This document shows positions 52,628 to 62,686 of a stretch of DNA of 64,000 nt, in pieces (positions within the stretch are counted from its first letter, which is position 1; each line of letters opens with the position of its first letter). Origin of the DNA: a virus; IMG/VR virus record IMGVR_UViG_3300037504_000682, positions 35,176 through 99,175 of that record, one strand, 5' to 3'. Under the pieces are notes generated by a model. That model worked only from the letters and a program-made list of their open reading frames with translations. It made no database searches and was not told the origin of the DNA. A program made the translations under genes and the position numbers.

Positions 52628-55609
52628 GTGGCCATCACACTCGGTGACGTTATTGTCAAAATCCGGGGCGACCGCTCCGGCCTGGACCGGACCTTCGACC
52701 AGGCCGAACGCCGCTCCCGGGGGTTTGCCTCTTCCATCGCCGGATTCCTCCAAAATAGCCTCTCTTTTGCTGTCGGCGGCCTGATCGAGCGGGGTCTCCA
52801 GTCGATCACCGCCGGCATTGCCGGCCTGGGCCGGACCGCTTTCGGGGCGGTTCAGAGCAATGAACGGCTCCAGCTCTCCCTGGAGTCCCTGGTGGCCAGC
52901 CAGCTTAAGGCCTCATCGACCACCCTGTCGATGAACGACGCCCTGGCCGCCGCCTCGCCCATCGCCGAAGAACTTTATAGCTGGGTGCAGCGCCTGGCCG
53001 CCAAAAGCCCCTTTGACGAGGAGGGAGCGGCGGCCGCCCTTCAGACCGCCCTATCCTACCGCTTTACAACCGAACGCTCAAAGGAATTAGTGCAAGCCCT
53101 GGTCGACCAGGCGGCCGCCGCCGGCAAGTCGACCGAAGCCGTAGAGCGGGCCACCGTCGCCCTCGGCCAGATGAATGTCAAGGGCAAGGTCTCGGCCGAG
53201 GAGCTGAACCAGTTAAGGGAGGCCGGGGTGGACGCCAACCGGGCCCTGGAGGTAATGGGGGTCACCCTTGACGACGTGGCCCAGGGCAACGTCAGGGCTG
53301 ATGAGTTTGTAAGCGCCCTGCTGACCACCCTGGAGGACGTGGAGGGAGCCGCCGAACGGCAGGCCACCAGCTGGGCCGGCCTGACCACCACCATATCGGC
53401 CCTGACCCGGACGGGGCTGCGGACCTTCTTTGAAGGCATCTTAAAGCCCCTGCAACCCCTCACCGTCAAGCTGGTCGACCTCCTGAGCAACCAGGATATG
53501 CTCAACGGGGCCAAAGAGCTGGGGCAGGCCATTGGCGACATTCTGGCCCCGGCCGTCGAATGGCTGGGCAACCAGTTGGAGCGCCTGCCGGACCTGTTCC
53601 GGTCGGCCTCGGGCTTCATCCGCCAGCTTCGGGACGAGCTATCGGGCATAAGCGCGGCCGAGCTCCTGGGCCAGATCGGGCCGGGGTTGGAGAAGATTCA
53701 GGAGAATATGCGGACCACGCTTGACGCCCTGGCCCAGAGCCACCAGGGCGCTCTGGCCAAGATGGAGCAGCAGATCGACGAGGCCGGCGACCGGATGGGC
53801 GAGGAGATGGTCAAGATCGCCGAGAAGTACGGGCCGAAAATCCTGGAGGTCGAAAAGCGCATCCGCCGGCAGCAGGAGGACTTCGACGAGGCGCTGGTCG
53901 AGCAGCGGGAGCGGGCGGCCAAAAAGCGGGGCGACATCCAGGAACGGATCGTAAAAACCAGCGAGGCCCTGGAGGAGCGACTAACCGAGATAAAGGCCGA
54001 CCACCAGCGCAAGCGGCAGCAGCTGGCCACCTCGCTCCTTACGGCTGAGTCTGAAGAGCAATACCTGCAAATCCAGGCCCAGATCGACGCCGAGGACGAC
54101 AAGTTCGAGAAGCAGAAGTCCAAGGCCAAAGAGGCCGGCAAGGACCAACTGAAGGAGCTGAAGGCCCGGCTGAAGGAGGAGGAGAAGGAGGCCGAGAAGG
54201 CCGAAGCCAAGCTGGTAAAACGCCGGGAGCGGGCCCTGGGCGACCTGATGGAGCAGCTAAACGAAATCCGGGCCGAACGGCGCAAAGAGGAGTCCGCGGT
54301 CAAAGAGACCTACGCCAATGAGGTCCAGGCGCTCAAGGACAAGATCGAGCAGGAGAAGGAGCTCTACCAGCAGCGGGTCGACGAGCTGACCACGATGTTC
54401 GAGGAGCAGGCCCGCGCCTTTGAAGAGGAGACCCGGGCCCGGGCTGCGGCCCTGGGGACCGGCCTGGCGGCCGAGGTGGCCGGCTGGGTACAGACGGGGC
54501 TTGACGCCTTCGAGGAACTTAAAACGACCGTTGGCCAGTTCCTGACCGACTATGCCGAACCGCTGACCGGGGCCCTGATCGGAATCGGGGCCGTACTCGT
54601 AGGCGGCGGGGTGATTGCGGCCGTGGGAGCCCTGGCCGGGGCCCTGGCCGGCATATCGCTGCCGATTGTGGCTATCATCGCCGCCACGGCGCTCCTGTAC
54701 ACCGCCTGGGTCCAGAACTGGGGCGGGATTCAAGAAAAGACGGCCGAGGTCTTAGCCTGGCTGGAATCGACAACCCAGAGCACCCTGGCCAGCGCCACGG
54801 CCTGGTGGGAGGAACACGGCGGCGCTGTCCGGACTATCATCGGCTGGGTGGCCGCCATCGTTATGGTGAAGCTGGAGGAGATCAAAGCCTGGTGGCAAGC
54901 TCACGGCGACGCGGTCCTGGCCCTGCTGGCTCTGATGTGGGATAACATCAAGATTTCCTTCGAGGGGGCCCTGGCTATCCTGACCGAGCTGATCGAGGCT
55001 TTTGCCGCCCTGATCGAGGGGGACTGGGGCCGCTTTCTTGAGCACATCGGCAACGCCTGGGAGGCCGGTTGGAACACCGTCACCCGGATTTTTGAGAATA
55101 ACGTCGAGGCCTGGAAGATTATGGCCGGGGAGATGGTGGAGAACATCGTGAGCACCTTCACCGACAAGGACTGGGGCGAGATTGGCAGCAATATCATCGG
55201 CGGGATCATCGAGGGGTTAAAAAGTAAGGCGAGCGACCTGGCTGACGCCGCCAGCGAAGCCGGCAGCGACCTGCTTGGTTCTATGCAGGATTTCTTCGGG
55301 ATCGATTCCCCCTCCAAGCTCTTCAAGGAAAAAATCGGCAAGCAAATCTCGGCCGGGATCGGCGAGGGGGTCCTGGCCGGCGTCGGCGAGATCAAGGGCT
55401 CTCTGGCCCAGGCGATGGCCGGCCTGACCCCCGGCCTCGGCCAGCCGGCCCTGGCTGCCGCCGGTGGGCCCCGGACGATCCAGTTCAGCCAGACCAACAA
55501 CCTGCCCCAGGCCCCGGCCGGCTTCGACCGGGAAGGGATGATGGATGAGATCAACCAGAACACCCTGGGGCTGATTATGAAGGTTTTTGAGGATGAAGAG
55601 GAGGAGTAG
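52628..55609 (+). CDS. Tail tape measure protein
   Basis: GTG 52628 gives 993 residues. The N-terminus (VIVKIRGDRSGLDRTFDQAE) and TELAKGKVSAEELNQLREAG-like section are the tape-measure signature (KVSAEELNQLREAG near 192-205). About 360-600 is coiled coil, rich in Glu/Lys/Arg. Hydrophobic segments at about 645-695 may enter the membrane. The end, MQDFFGIDSPSKLFKEKIGKQ, is typical. It sets tail length; at 993 residues a tail of about 150 nm would follow from the usual proportion. Confidence 0.9.
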   Translation: MAITLGDVIVKIRGDRSGLDRTFDQAERRSRGFASSIAGFLQNSLSFAVGGLIERGLQSITAGIAGLGRTAFGAVQSNERLQLSLESLVASQLKASSTTLSMNDALAAASPIAEELYSWVQRLAAKSPFDEEGAAAALQTALSYRFTTERSKELVQALVDQAAAAGKSTEAVERATVALGQMNVKGKVSAEELNQLREAGVDANRALEVMGVTLDDVAQGNVRADEFVSALLTTLEDVEGAAERQATSWAGLTTTISALTRTGLRTFFEGILKPLQPLTVKLVDLLSNQDMLNGAKELGQAIGDILAPAVEWLGNQLERLPDLFRSASGFIRQLRDELSGISAAELLGQIGPGLEKIQENMRTTLDALAQSHQGALAKMEQQIDEAGDRMGEEMVKIAEKYGPKILEVEKRIRRQQEDFDEALVEQRERAAKKRGDIQERIVKTSEALEERLTEIKADHQRKRQQLATSLLTAESEEQYLQIQAQIDAEDDKFEKQKSKAKEAGKDQLKELKARLKEEEKEAEKAEAKLVKRRERALGDLMEQLNEIRAERRKEESAVKETYANEVQALKDKIEQEKELYQQRVDELTTMFEEQARAFEEETRARAAALGTGLAAEVAGWVQTGLDAFEELKTTVGQFLTDYAEPLTGALIGIGAVLVGGGVIAAVGALAGALAGISLPIVAIIAATALLYTAWVQNWGGIQEKTAEVLAWLESTTQSTLASATAWWEEHGGAVRTIIGWVAAIVMVKLEEIKAWWQAHGDAVLALLALMWDNIKISFEGALAILTELIEAFAALIEGDWGRFLEHIGNAWEAGWNTVTRIFENNVEAWKIMAGEMVENIVSTFTDKDWGEIGSNIIGGIIEGLKSKASDLADAASEAGSDLLGSMQDFFGIDSPSKLFKEKIGKQISAGIGEGVLAGVGEIKGSLAQAMAGLTPGLGQPALAAAGGPRTIQFSQTNNLPQAPAGFDREGMMDEINQNTLGLIMKVFEDEEEE

Positions 55610-55610
55610 G

Positions 55611-55919
55611 GTGGAATATAGCGTTATTATCTCAGCAGACGACCCAAAAGCCATTAAATTTATAGACCCAGAAACCGGCCAGGCGGTCGATCCGGAGACC
55701 GTGCTGGAGCTATTGGCCTCGGATAAGTGGGAGATGGAAGCCAGGGAAGAACAAGCGGAGAAATCACCCCAGAAGACCGTCAGGGCCTGGAGGGTCACCC
55801 GCAAAAAGCCAAGCCTACCAGCCCACATTCACCTCCGGTCGCCAGAACCTGAGCCTGTGATTATTAACGCTATCGGCCTTGAGTGCCCTATGATGGAGCG
55901 CGGCATATTCAAACGGTGA
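55611..55919 (+). CDS. Small tail-region protein
   Basis: GTG 55611 after GGAGGAGTAGG gives 102 residues; the longer frame lies in the tape measure gene. MEYSVIISADDPKAIKFID has a beta-alpha start. No family recognised; it sits between tape measure and tail-tip genes. Confidence 0.55.
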   Translation: MEYSVIISADDPKAIKFIDPETGQAVDPETVLELLASDKWEMEAREEQAEKSPQKTVRAWRVTRKKPSLPAHIHLRSPEPEPVIINAIGLECPMMERGIFKR

Positions 55920-55923
55920 CCCT

Positions 55924-56334
55924 ATGACCATCTCTCAGCACGCCCTGGGGGTGACCTACCCCCCGACCAACATCGAGCTCTTTGACCCGCCCCTGCCGGC
56001 GGTGATGCGCTGCACGCCGGAACTATGGTCTGTGATCACCGGCAAGTTGGACGGAAACGAAGCCGGGCACGGCTTCCCTTACACCGTCTGGCTTTTTCAG
56101 TTCCTGGTACAGCTGGAGGTCAACGCGCTGAAATCCATCTGCACCGTGGGCGGGGTGCTCCAGAAAAGCCGGGCCGTTTACATCCGGACCAGAACCCCCG
56201 AGGACCATGACCAGTTCGCCGACTACCAGGCCATTATGCACTGGCCGCAGGTGCTGCCCGACACGCGCCGGCCGGGCGGCACCTATCACAACGTCGAATT
56301 TAGATTCAGCCGGCTCATTCCCTACGTGCCATAA
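55924..56334 (+). CDS. Distal tail-like protein
   Basis: The 136-residue protein precedes the large tail-tip gene and shares one base with its start. It is mixed alpha/beta, with AVMRCTPELWSVITGKLDG and YHNVEFRFSRLIPYVP. The order suggests a distal tail or hub-linking role. The family is not recognised. Confidence 0.6.
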   Translation: MTISQHALGVTYPPTNIELFDPPLPAVMRCTPELWSVITGKLDGNEAGHGFPYTVWLFQFLVQLEVNALKSICTVGGVLQKSRAVYIRTRTPEDHDQFADYQAIMHWPQVLPDTRRPGGTYHNVEFRFSRLIPYVP

Positions 56335-59300
56335 TGCCGACTTACGACATTACCACCGCAGAACAGGATAAGCTCCGGGCCGGCGGCCACAAGAGTATTT
56401 TCTACCTTACCGCCTCCAAGCCGGCCACCCTGCTCACCGCCCAGGTGGCCGATAGCGGCATCGAGCGAGGCGATACCACCATCGCCTTCGACGGCGGGAC
56501 CAGCTCCGACACGAGCCGGATCGTGGAGGGCCTGTCTGTCGAGGTCATCACCTCCGTTGGCACCTACAGCGCCAGGGTGGCCGGCTTCTCCTCCTCCGGC
56601 TCTTCCCCAACCATCACCGGCACGATCACGGTCGACGCCAACTCCATCCCCTGGGAAGACAACGCGGTCCTGACCATTTACGAGGCCTACGACCCCCGGG
56701 TGATACCGCTGACGTTCGACCCGTCGACCGGCGTCTCCACCAAGCGGGGCCAGGTGTTTTCCAACCAGAAACTGCCGCCCCAGGTCAAGGCCGGCTCCCA
56801 CCGGGCCGCCTTCCCCTCCGGAGGGAGCGCCTCTTTCGTCCTGGCCGGCCAGGCGAGGCCGATGCACCCCGGGGCCACCATCACCGGCTGGCTGTGGGAA
56901 TGTACCGGCGGGACAATCGCCAGTCCCACCTCGCAGAACACCACCCTCGACATCTCCACCCCCGGCCAATATTGGCTGTCTCTGACCGCTACCGATAGCA
57001 ACGGCCAGAGCAAACGAACCAGCCGGCGGGTGTGGGTCCCCTCGGCCGATCCGGAAGACAGCACCCATCCCTATACCGACGTGCAGGTCGGCCGGATCAG
57101 CCTGTCGGCCGGCGGGGACGTGCGGGTGAGTGTGAACGTGTCCGGGGTGGCCGATTTTGAAACGTTCGTTGACGGGTCGCTCATTGCCATCTGGCACCGG
57201 GGCTTCTACGGGGCGAGCGAGGAGCACATCAGCCGGATTACCGGCGGGGAGAACCTGTTATTTTCGGGCTACATCTTGAAGGGTACGGTGGTCAAGAACC
57301 GGGAGCACGGCTCAGTCAGCTTCGAGCTGGGTTCGGTCATCTCGGTGATGAAGCAGCTGCCGATGCAGGCCCTTTCGATCCACGCGGAATATAGCCAGGA
57401 CTACTGGTTCCAGATCGACACTCAGTTGACCCTGGAGCGGATGATCTGGTGGCTCATTCACTGGCACTCCAACATCGGCGAGATCGTCGACATCGACCTA
57501 CCGGAAACGACGCTGTACAAAAAGCTCTTCAAATTCAACGAGGGCAGCCTCTTTAGCCAGATCCGCTCCATCGCCGAGAAGGGAGCCTGCCGGGTGGGCT
57601 GCAATAAGGCCGGCCAGATTTTTATCGAGCCGGACATCCAGCTGCTGGACAGCGCCGACCGGGCGGCCGAAACCCATATGATGGAGATCACCACGGCCGA
57701 CCTCAGAGACGAGCTGCGGATCGTCCGCCGGCACCGCAAAGACGTGGCCGTCACTTACGTCGAGGGCTTCCATTACGACGGCGGCAGCCAGATCACCCCG
57801 TATTGCTCCATCGCTCCGACGAAAATCCGGGAGGCGACCGGCTCAGGCAAGCGAACGGCCGACGGGATGATCCTGGCCGACCAGGACCACGCCAATCTGC
57901 TCAGCGGCCGGATAGCGGCCACCGAAAACAATGAGTATGTCGAGATACGGGCCGCTTTCGCCGGCAACTATTCCATCATAGACGTCTTCCCTCAGCGGTG
58001 GTGGACCATCTCCCTGGCCGCCGGCGACACCCTGCGGGGCCTGACCGAGACGGAGCTCAGGCTGGTGCCCCGGGTGGTCGAGCTTGAGCAGGCCGGCGAC
58101 GTGGTGCTGGTCGACGCCGTCTTTGAGTCCGAGGCCTTTGGGCCCGACGGCATCTTTGACCCTTGCCCCTCCTGCGGCGACGTCGATCCGGACCAGACCG
58201 ACAAGCCGGCCTGGCAGGCCGAGGAGGCCCTGGGAGCGCTGGTCGCCTTCAGCAGCATCAACTACCGGGACGACAACGCGGCCGGCTGGGACGAGCTGGA
58301 TACGGAGCCGGTCAACCACGGCGTGGTCGATCCGTACTGGAAGCAGAAGCAAAAGTCTTTGCAGCCATCGAAGGCTATTTTCTGGACGGCCGGGGACGGG
58401 GAGATCGCCTTCTACACCGAAGGGGCTCGCACCCTGCGGACGCCGGCCACCGATCCGCCGGATACCTGGTCGGATGGGCCCGGCCCGTCCGTGGCGGGTC
58501 TGGCCTTCGGCCAGGTCGCCTCCGACATTTTCACCCGGGGCAAACATTACGCTTTCGCCAGCTGGCAAAACGGCGCGAGCGCCTGGCGCGGCTGGCTGGC
58601 GATCACCACAGACGACTGGCTGACGGCCTCCTGGGTCGAGCCCTACGATGGCGTAACCCTGCCGGCGGCCTTAAAGCCCCTGGGGGTGGCGGTCAACGAT
58701 AGCTACATCCTGCTCACCGTCTGGCAAGATAACACCTTAAAGCTCCTGGTCTTTGACCTGGACGGGGTGTATCAGGCCACGCACGCCCTGGGGGCGGCGC
58801 TACTGGCCGAGGTGGCCGATACCTACCACGCCTTCCCGGTGGCCGTGGTCGATGATAGCGACCTATGGCACGTGGCCGGCCGGATGGACGCGCCGGCGGG
58901 CCTGGCCGGGGTACAGCATATCATAAAGACGACCGACGCCGGCTCAAGCTGGCAGTCGGTGGAAGCGAGCTGGGGAGCCGACCGCTGCACCCAGCTGGCC
59001 GTGGCGGCTGAGGCCGGCGGCAGCCGGCTGATGCACGCCGTCCGGCTGGAGACAGACACCGGAATAAGCCAGCCGGTGACGCTCTCCTCCAATCCGCCCC
59101 TGGAGATGGCGGCTCAGAAGCTGACCGACAGCCGGACACTCACGATGCACGTCGAAAATCAGTCGGCACCGAATTTTGACCGGCTGGTCTTCTCCCTGAT
59201 CAACACCTCGGTCGACCCGCCGACCGTACTCGATCAGTCCATCGTCGATCTGGGCAGCGTAGACCACCGGGGCGTAAGCCTGATTTACGCCGATGATAAT

Positions 59301-60182
59301 GGAGCGGTGGCCACCTGGGTCTACGACGACGATCTGGGCAACTACCAGCCCAAAGCGGCCCTTGTAGACTGCACCGATGACACGCTTGGCCTGGCCACGG
59401 TCAACCTGCAATCGGCCGGCACTACCTACATCGGGTGGACCGACGTGGCGCTGCTCACAAACTCCCTGGCCGTGGCCGTCTGGAACACCACGGCCACACT
59501 CTACGGCTGCACTCTGGCCGTCGACCTGGTGGCCCGGACGGTGACGGCCAATACTGACAAAATCATAGAGAATGAAGGCCACGAGCATCCCCAGGTGGCC
59601 AAGGTCAACTCGACCACGGCCTTTGTAGCCTTTCAGTCCGACGATTTCGGCGACGACGCCCAGTTGGCCGGGGTGTCGCTCTACAACTGCGCCGCCTCGT
59701 TTGACGTCGGCACCCGGGTCTATTTTGACGCTCTCATGATCAATGCCTTCGACGCCGGAGCCAACCCCCACTGCGCCGTGCCGGCCGGAGACGGCAAAGT
59801 GCTCGTGGCCTATAACGCCTATGACCAGAATGACCCGGTAAGCTGGGACTACTACATTTTCCTGTGTTGTGTCGGCGTCTCGGGGGCCACCTCCACGCCG
59901 GGAAACATCGAAAAAGCCTCTACAATCGCCAATGGCTATGACTACGCCCCGTCGGTGACGTTCGACCCGGCCCTGAACGATGGCCTGGTAGTGTTCAACG
60001 ACGACGACAACATCCGCCAGACACCGTTTTCAATCTCAGGCACCACCACCACGGCCGGCACCGAAAGCGAGCTGGTGGCCGTGGGCGGCGTGCCTCATTA
60101 CCTCTCCATCGACGGGCCGGCTCCCCGGGTCCTGATGTGGAACGAAGACGCCTCGAATGAGGCCAGGCTGGTGGTACTATGA
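56334..60182 (+). CDS. Large tail-tip protein with PKD and beta-propeller-like parts
   Basis: The 1,282-residue protein has a PKD/Ig-like domain at about 165-245 (GATITGWLWECTGGTI; YWLSLTATDSNGQSKRTSRR), a hub-like region (about 290-600) and CPSCGDVDPD (about 608-617), a possible metal site. The C-terminal half has Asp-box-like repeats (KTTDAGSSWQSVEAS near 863-877), suggesting a beta-propeller. Such proteins form the tail tip and bind or cut surface glycans. The stop overlaps the next gene by four bases. Confidence 0.75.
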   Translation: MPTYDITTAEQDKLRAGGHKSIFYLTASKPATLLTAQVADSGIERGDTTIAFDGGTSSDTSRIVEGLSVEVITSVGTYSARVAGFSSSGSSPTITGTITVDANSIPWEDNAVLTIYEAYDPRVIPLTFDPSTGVSTKRGQVFSNQKLPPQVKAGSHRAAFPSGGSASFVLAGQARPMHPGATITGWLWECTGGTIASPTSQNTTLDISTPGQYWLSLTATDSNGQSKRTSRRVWVPSADPEDSTHPYTDVQVGRISLSAGGDVRVSVNVSGVADFETFVDGSLIAIWHRGFYGASEEHISRITGGENLLFSGYILKGTVVKNREHGSVSFELGSVISVMKQLPMQALSIHAEYSQDYWFQIDTQLTLERMIWWLIHWHSNIGEIVDIDLPETTLYKKLFKFNEGSLFSQIRSIAEKGACRVGCNKAGQIFIEPDIQLLDSADRAAETHMMEITTADLRDELRIVRRHRKDVAVTYVEGFHYDGGSQITPYCSIAPTKIREATGSGKRTADGMILADQDHANLLSGRIAATENNEYVEIRAAFAGNYSIIDVFPQRWWTISLAAGDTLRGLTETELRLVPRVVELEQAGDVVLVDAVFESEAFGPDGIFDPCPSCGDVDPDQTDKPAWQAEEALGALVAFSSINYRDDNAAGWDELDTEPVNHGVVDPYWKQKQKSLQPSKAIFWTAGDGEIAFYTEGARTLRTPATDPPDTWSDGPGPSVAGLAFGQVASDIFTRGKHYAFASWQNGASAWRGWLAITTDDWLTASWVEPYDGVTLPAALKPLGVAVNDSYILLTVWQDNTLKLLVFDLDGVYQATHALGAALLAEVADTYHAFPVAVVDDSDLWHVAGRMDAPAGLAGVQHIIKTTDAGSSWQSVEASWGADRCTQLAVAAEAGGSRLMHAVRLETDTGISQPVTLSSNPPLEMAAQKLTDSRTLTMHVENQSAPNFDRLVFSLINTSVDPPTVLDQSIVDLGSVDHRGVSLIYADDNGAVATWVYDDDLGNYQPKAALVDCTDDTLGLATVNLQSAGTTYIGWTDVALLTNSLAVAVWNTTATLYGCTLAVDLVARTVTANTDKIIENEGHEHPQVAKVNSTTAFVAFQSDDFGDDAQLAGVSLYNCAASFDVGTRVYFDALMINAFDAGANPHCAVPAGDGKVLVAYNAYDQNDPVSWDYYIFLCCVGVSGATSTPGNIEKASTIANGYDYAPSVTFDPALNDGLVVFNDDDNIRQTPFSISGTTTTAGTESELVAVGGVPHYLSIDGPAPRVLMWNEDASNEARLVVL

Positions 60183-60412
60183 CCTCTAAATTTTACTATG
60201 GCGATGGCAGTCTCACCGAACGCTCAACCCTGCCGTTTGACCCGAGCGCCATGGCCGTCCGGGACAATGGGCAGGTGGCGCTGGGTAACAGCGTAAGCGC
60301 GGCCACAATGGTTGTGACCGGCTCTACGGCCGATGACTACGCCACCTGGACGGACTACACCGGCGACTACGCCGGCGGGCCGGTGAAAGGCCTGGGGTGG
60401 ATCAATGGCTAA
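60179..60412 (+). CDS. Small tail-tip accessory protein
   Basis: The 77-residue protein is beta-rich, begins MTSKFYYGDGSLTERSTLP and is coupled to both large tail genes. It may be a linker between tip and fibre. No family recognised. Confidence 0.6.
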   Translation: MTSKFYYGDGSLTERSTLPFDPSAMAVRDNGQVALGNSVSAATMVVTGSTADDYATWTDYTGDYAGGPVKGLGWING

Positions 60413-62684
60413 GAGAACGATCAGGGACGCCAAGCTGGCCCGGCGGCAGCACGAGCAGCGCTTTGCCGGAGAGCGGATCGAGACCTATGCGGTCATCGTC
60501 AAGCGCAACGGCTCGACCCAGGTGCCGGGGGTGTACGATCACATCTGGGTGCTGCCTTACGGCGTGGGAGAGCCGGTGGCCGTCTATAACCGCCGGGTGA
60601 AGTCCACCCGGCCAAATACGGCCGTGGCCATCGGCTACGCGCCGGGCTCGACCACCTTGGAGGTGCTCAGGACCGTGATAGACACCACGGCCGGGGTGGT
60701 GCCCACCGGCACCGTGGACCTGCCCAACCACGCTTCCAGCCACTACCCCGACGGGGATGACCCGCTGTATATTTACGGCCGGGCCATCGCCGTGCTTCTC
60801 TGTTATCCTGCCGGGGGGCTCAAGGTCAATGTCGCGCCCTACACCTATGAAAAAGACGGCGCGTTCGTTACGTTTCCAGGGGTGGAGAATTATGACCTGT
60901 CGGCCCACCTGCCGGCGGCCGGCCAGGCCCTGCGGGTGCTGGTGCACCTCAATTTGAGCACCAATCAGATCGGGGCGGTGGCCGGCTCGGCGGTGGTCGA
61001 TAGTGGGGCTATCTTACCGCCGGCTCCGGCCATCCCGGCCGGGGTGCAGGGGGCGGCCCTGGTCCGGCTGGCCGGGGGGCAGTCGGAGCTGGCCGAGAGC
61101 GACTTTTACGAGGCCAGGGATTTTCTGGGCGGCGGGGGTGGGGGCAGCACCCGCTACCCCGGTCCTGGGGAGATTGTGATCGGCACCACCATTTACGCCG
61201 ACCTGGACGCGGCCGAGGCGGCGGCCAGCGCCGGAGACCAGGTCCTGATCGGGCCGGGGACCTACAGCTACACCGGGACGCTGACCTGGCCGGCCGGGGT
61301 GGACGTGCGGGGGGCCGGGGTCGATGTGACGGTCATCCAGTCGCCGGACGGTCGGGGGGTTCAGGTCGAAGATGGGGTTATCTGCGATCTGTCTATCACA
61401 ACTGTCGATCCGGCCAACACGTTTGTCTATCCGCTCTTGACGCTGGTGGGGTCCTGCTATTACTACAACCTGAAACTGACCGGCACCAACTCTGGCTCCG
61501 GAATTATCAACGGCATTTCCACGACCGGCACGGTGACCGGGGTCGGCTCGTTTATCGAAACGAACGTTGACGGAAACGGCCTGGACATCAACAACGGGGC
61601 TGATATGGTGGTGGGGCCGGGAAACATCTCCGGTGGAACCAACGACATATTGGTCCACTCCGGGGCAACGGCCAAGCTGAACTGGCCTCGATGTGCAAAC
61701 AGCGACGTGGTTGTATCCGGTACAGCCACCGGCGTCTACCTCAATGGTGACGGCGTGCCTGTCTTTGGCTTTGCGACACCAAGCGACGGTCAAGCGCTCA
61801 TCTGGAGCGGGGCCAACAGCCGCTGGGAGCCGGGGGCAGCCGGAGGCGGAGCCCACGCGGCCGACCACGTCAGCGGCGGCTCTGACGAGGTTGACGGGGA
61901 CCAGCTCGACATCGACTGGAATCCGGCCAACTACACTCCATCGACCGCGCCGACTGAGGCCACGTCGGTCGACCACCTGACGGCTCACCTGGCGGGGATC
62001 GACGGTGAGCTGGCGGGTATCGGCCAGCCGCCGTTTGATGCCAACGGAAACGCCAGCGGCCTTATCCTGGATGCCGATGGGGACACGAAGCTGGAATCGC
62101 AGTCAGACGACTGGGTTAAATTGTGGATCGGGGGCTCGGTTGAGCTCAATGTAAACTCTGCCGGACTACAGCTACTCACCGGGGCCAGGATTGACCAGGT
62201 TGCCACATCGCTGGTAAACAACCACACCAATGTGCCGACCGGAGCGGCTGTTAAGGCATATGTTGACCCGGCTGTGGGATTTCGGGTTACAAAAACATCC
62301 AGCCAGGAAATCGCTAATGCGACTGATGTAAAAATCACCTGGGAATCAATTGACTTTGACACAGAGTCCGATTTTAGCCTGGCGCTTGAGCGGCACACTC
62401 CCAGCAAAGCAGGGTTGTGGGTCTATATTCTAACACTGCTCTTTCAGGAAAGTGGCAATGGCAAAGAGTTCCAGGCAAAGTTGTACCGAAACGGCGGACT
62501 ATATAAATATATTGCCGAGCAACCGGGCGGGGCTGGCTGGATCACATTTCAAATAATCTCCGTATCGCAGATGAATGGCTCCTCAAATTATATGGAGGCT
62601 TACGCTCGACACACGCTTGGAGCCAATGCCACATTGGCAGCATCGGTGACCTCATTCGAGGGCTTTTACCTGGGGACAATATAA
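60405..62684 (+). CDS. Tail fibre / tailspike with beta-helix
   Basis: The 759-residue protein has HASSHYPDGDDPLYI (about 109-123) and HAADHVSGGSDEVDG (about 484-498), short motifs common in tail fibres. Residues about 255-450 form a likely right-handed beta-helix (IYADLDAAEAAASAGDQVLI; VDVRGAGVDVTVIQS), as in tailspikes with glycan-binding or lyase activity. The C-terminal 150 codons (from about 62200) are clearly poorer in GC, so this receptor-binding end may have been acquired from elsewhere. Confidence 0.75.
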   Translation: MAKRTIRDAKLARRQHEQRFAGERIETYAVIVKRNGSTQVPGVYDHIWVLPYGVGEPVAVYNRRVKSTRPNTAVAIGYAPGSTTLEVLRTVIDTTAGVVPTGTVDLPNHASSHYPDGDDPLYIYGRAIAVLLCYPAGGLKVNVAPYTYEKDGAFVTFPGVENYDLSAHLPAAGQALRVLVHLNLSTNQIGAVAGSAVVDSGAILPPAPAIPAGVQGAALVRLAGGQSELAESDFYEARDFLGGGGGGSTRYPGPGEIVIGTTIYADLDAAEAAASAGDQVLIGPGTYSYTGTLTWPAGVDVRGAGVDVTVIQSPDGRGVQVEDGVICDLSITTVDPANTFVYPLLTLVGSCYYYNLKLTGTNSGSGIINGISTTGTVTGVGSFIETNVDGNGLDINNGADMVVGPGNISGGTNDILVHSGATAKLNWPRCANSDVVVSGTATGVYLNGDGVPVFGFATPSDGQALIWSGANSRWEPGAAGGGAHAADHVSGGSDEVDGDQLDIDWNPANYTPSTAPTEATSVDHLTAHLAGIDGELAGIGQPPFDANGNASGLILDADGDTKLESQSDDWVKLWIGGSVELNVNSAGLQLLTGARIDQVATSLVNNHTNVPTGAAVKAYVDPAVGFRVTKTSSQEIANATDVKITWESIDFDTESDFSLALERHTPSKAGLWVYILTLLFQESGNGKEFQAKLYRNGGLYKYIAEQPGGAGWITFQIISVSQMNGSSNYMEAYARHTLGANATLAASVTSFEGFYLGTI

Positions 62685-62686
62685 TA

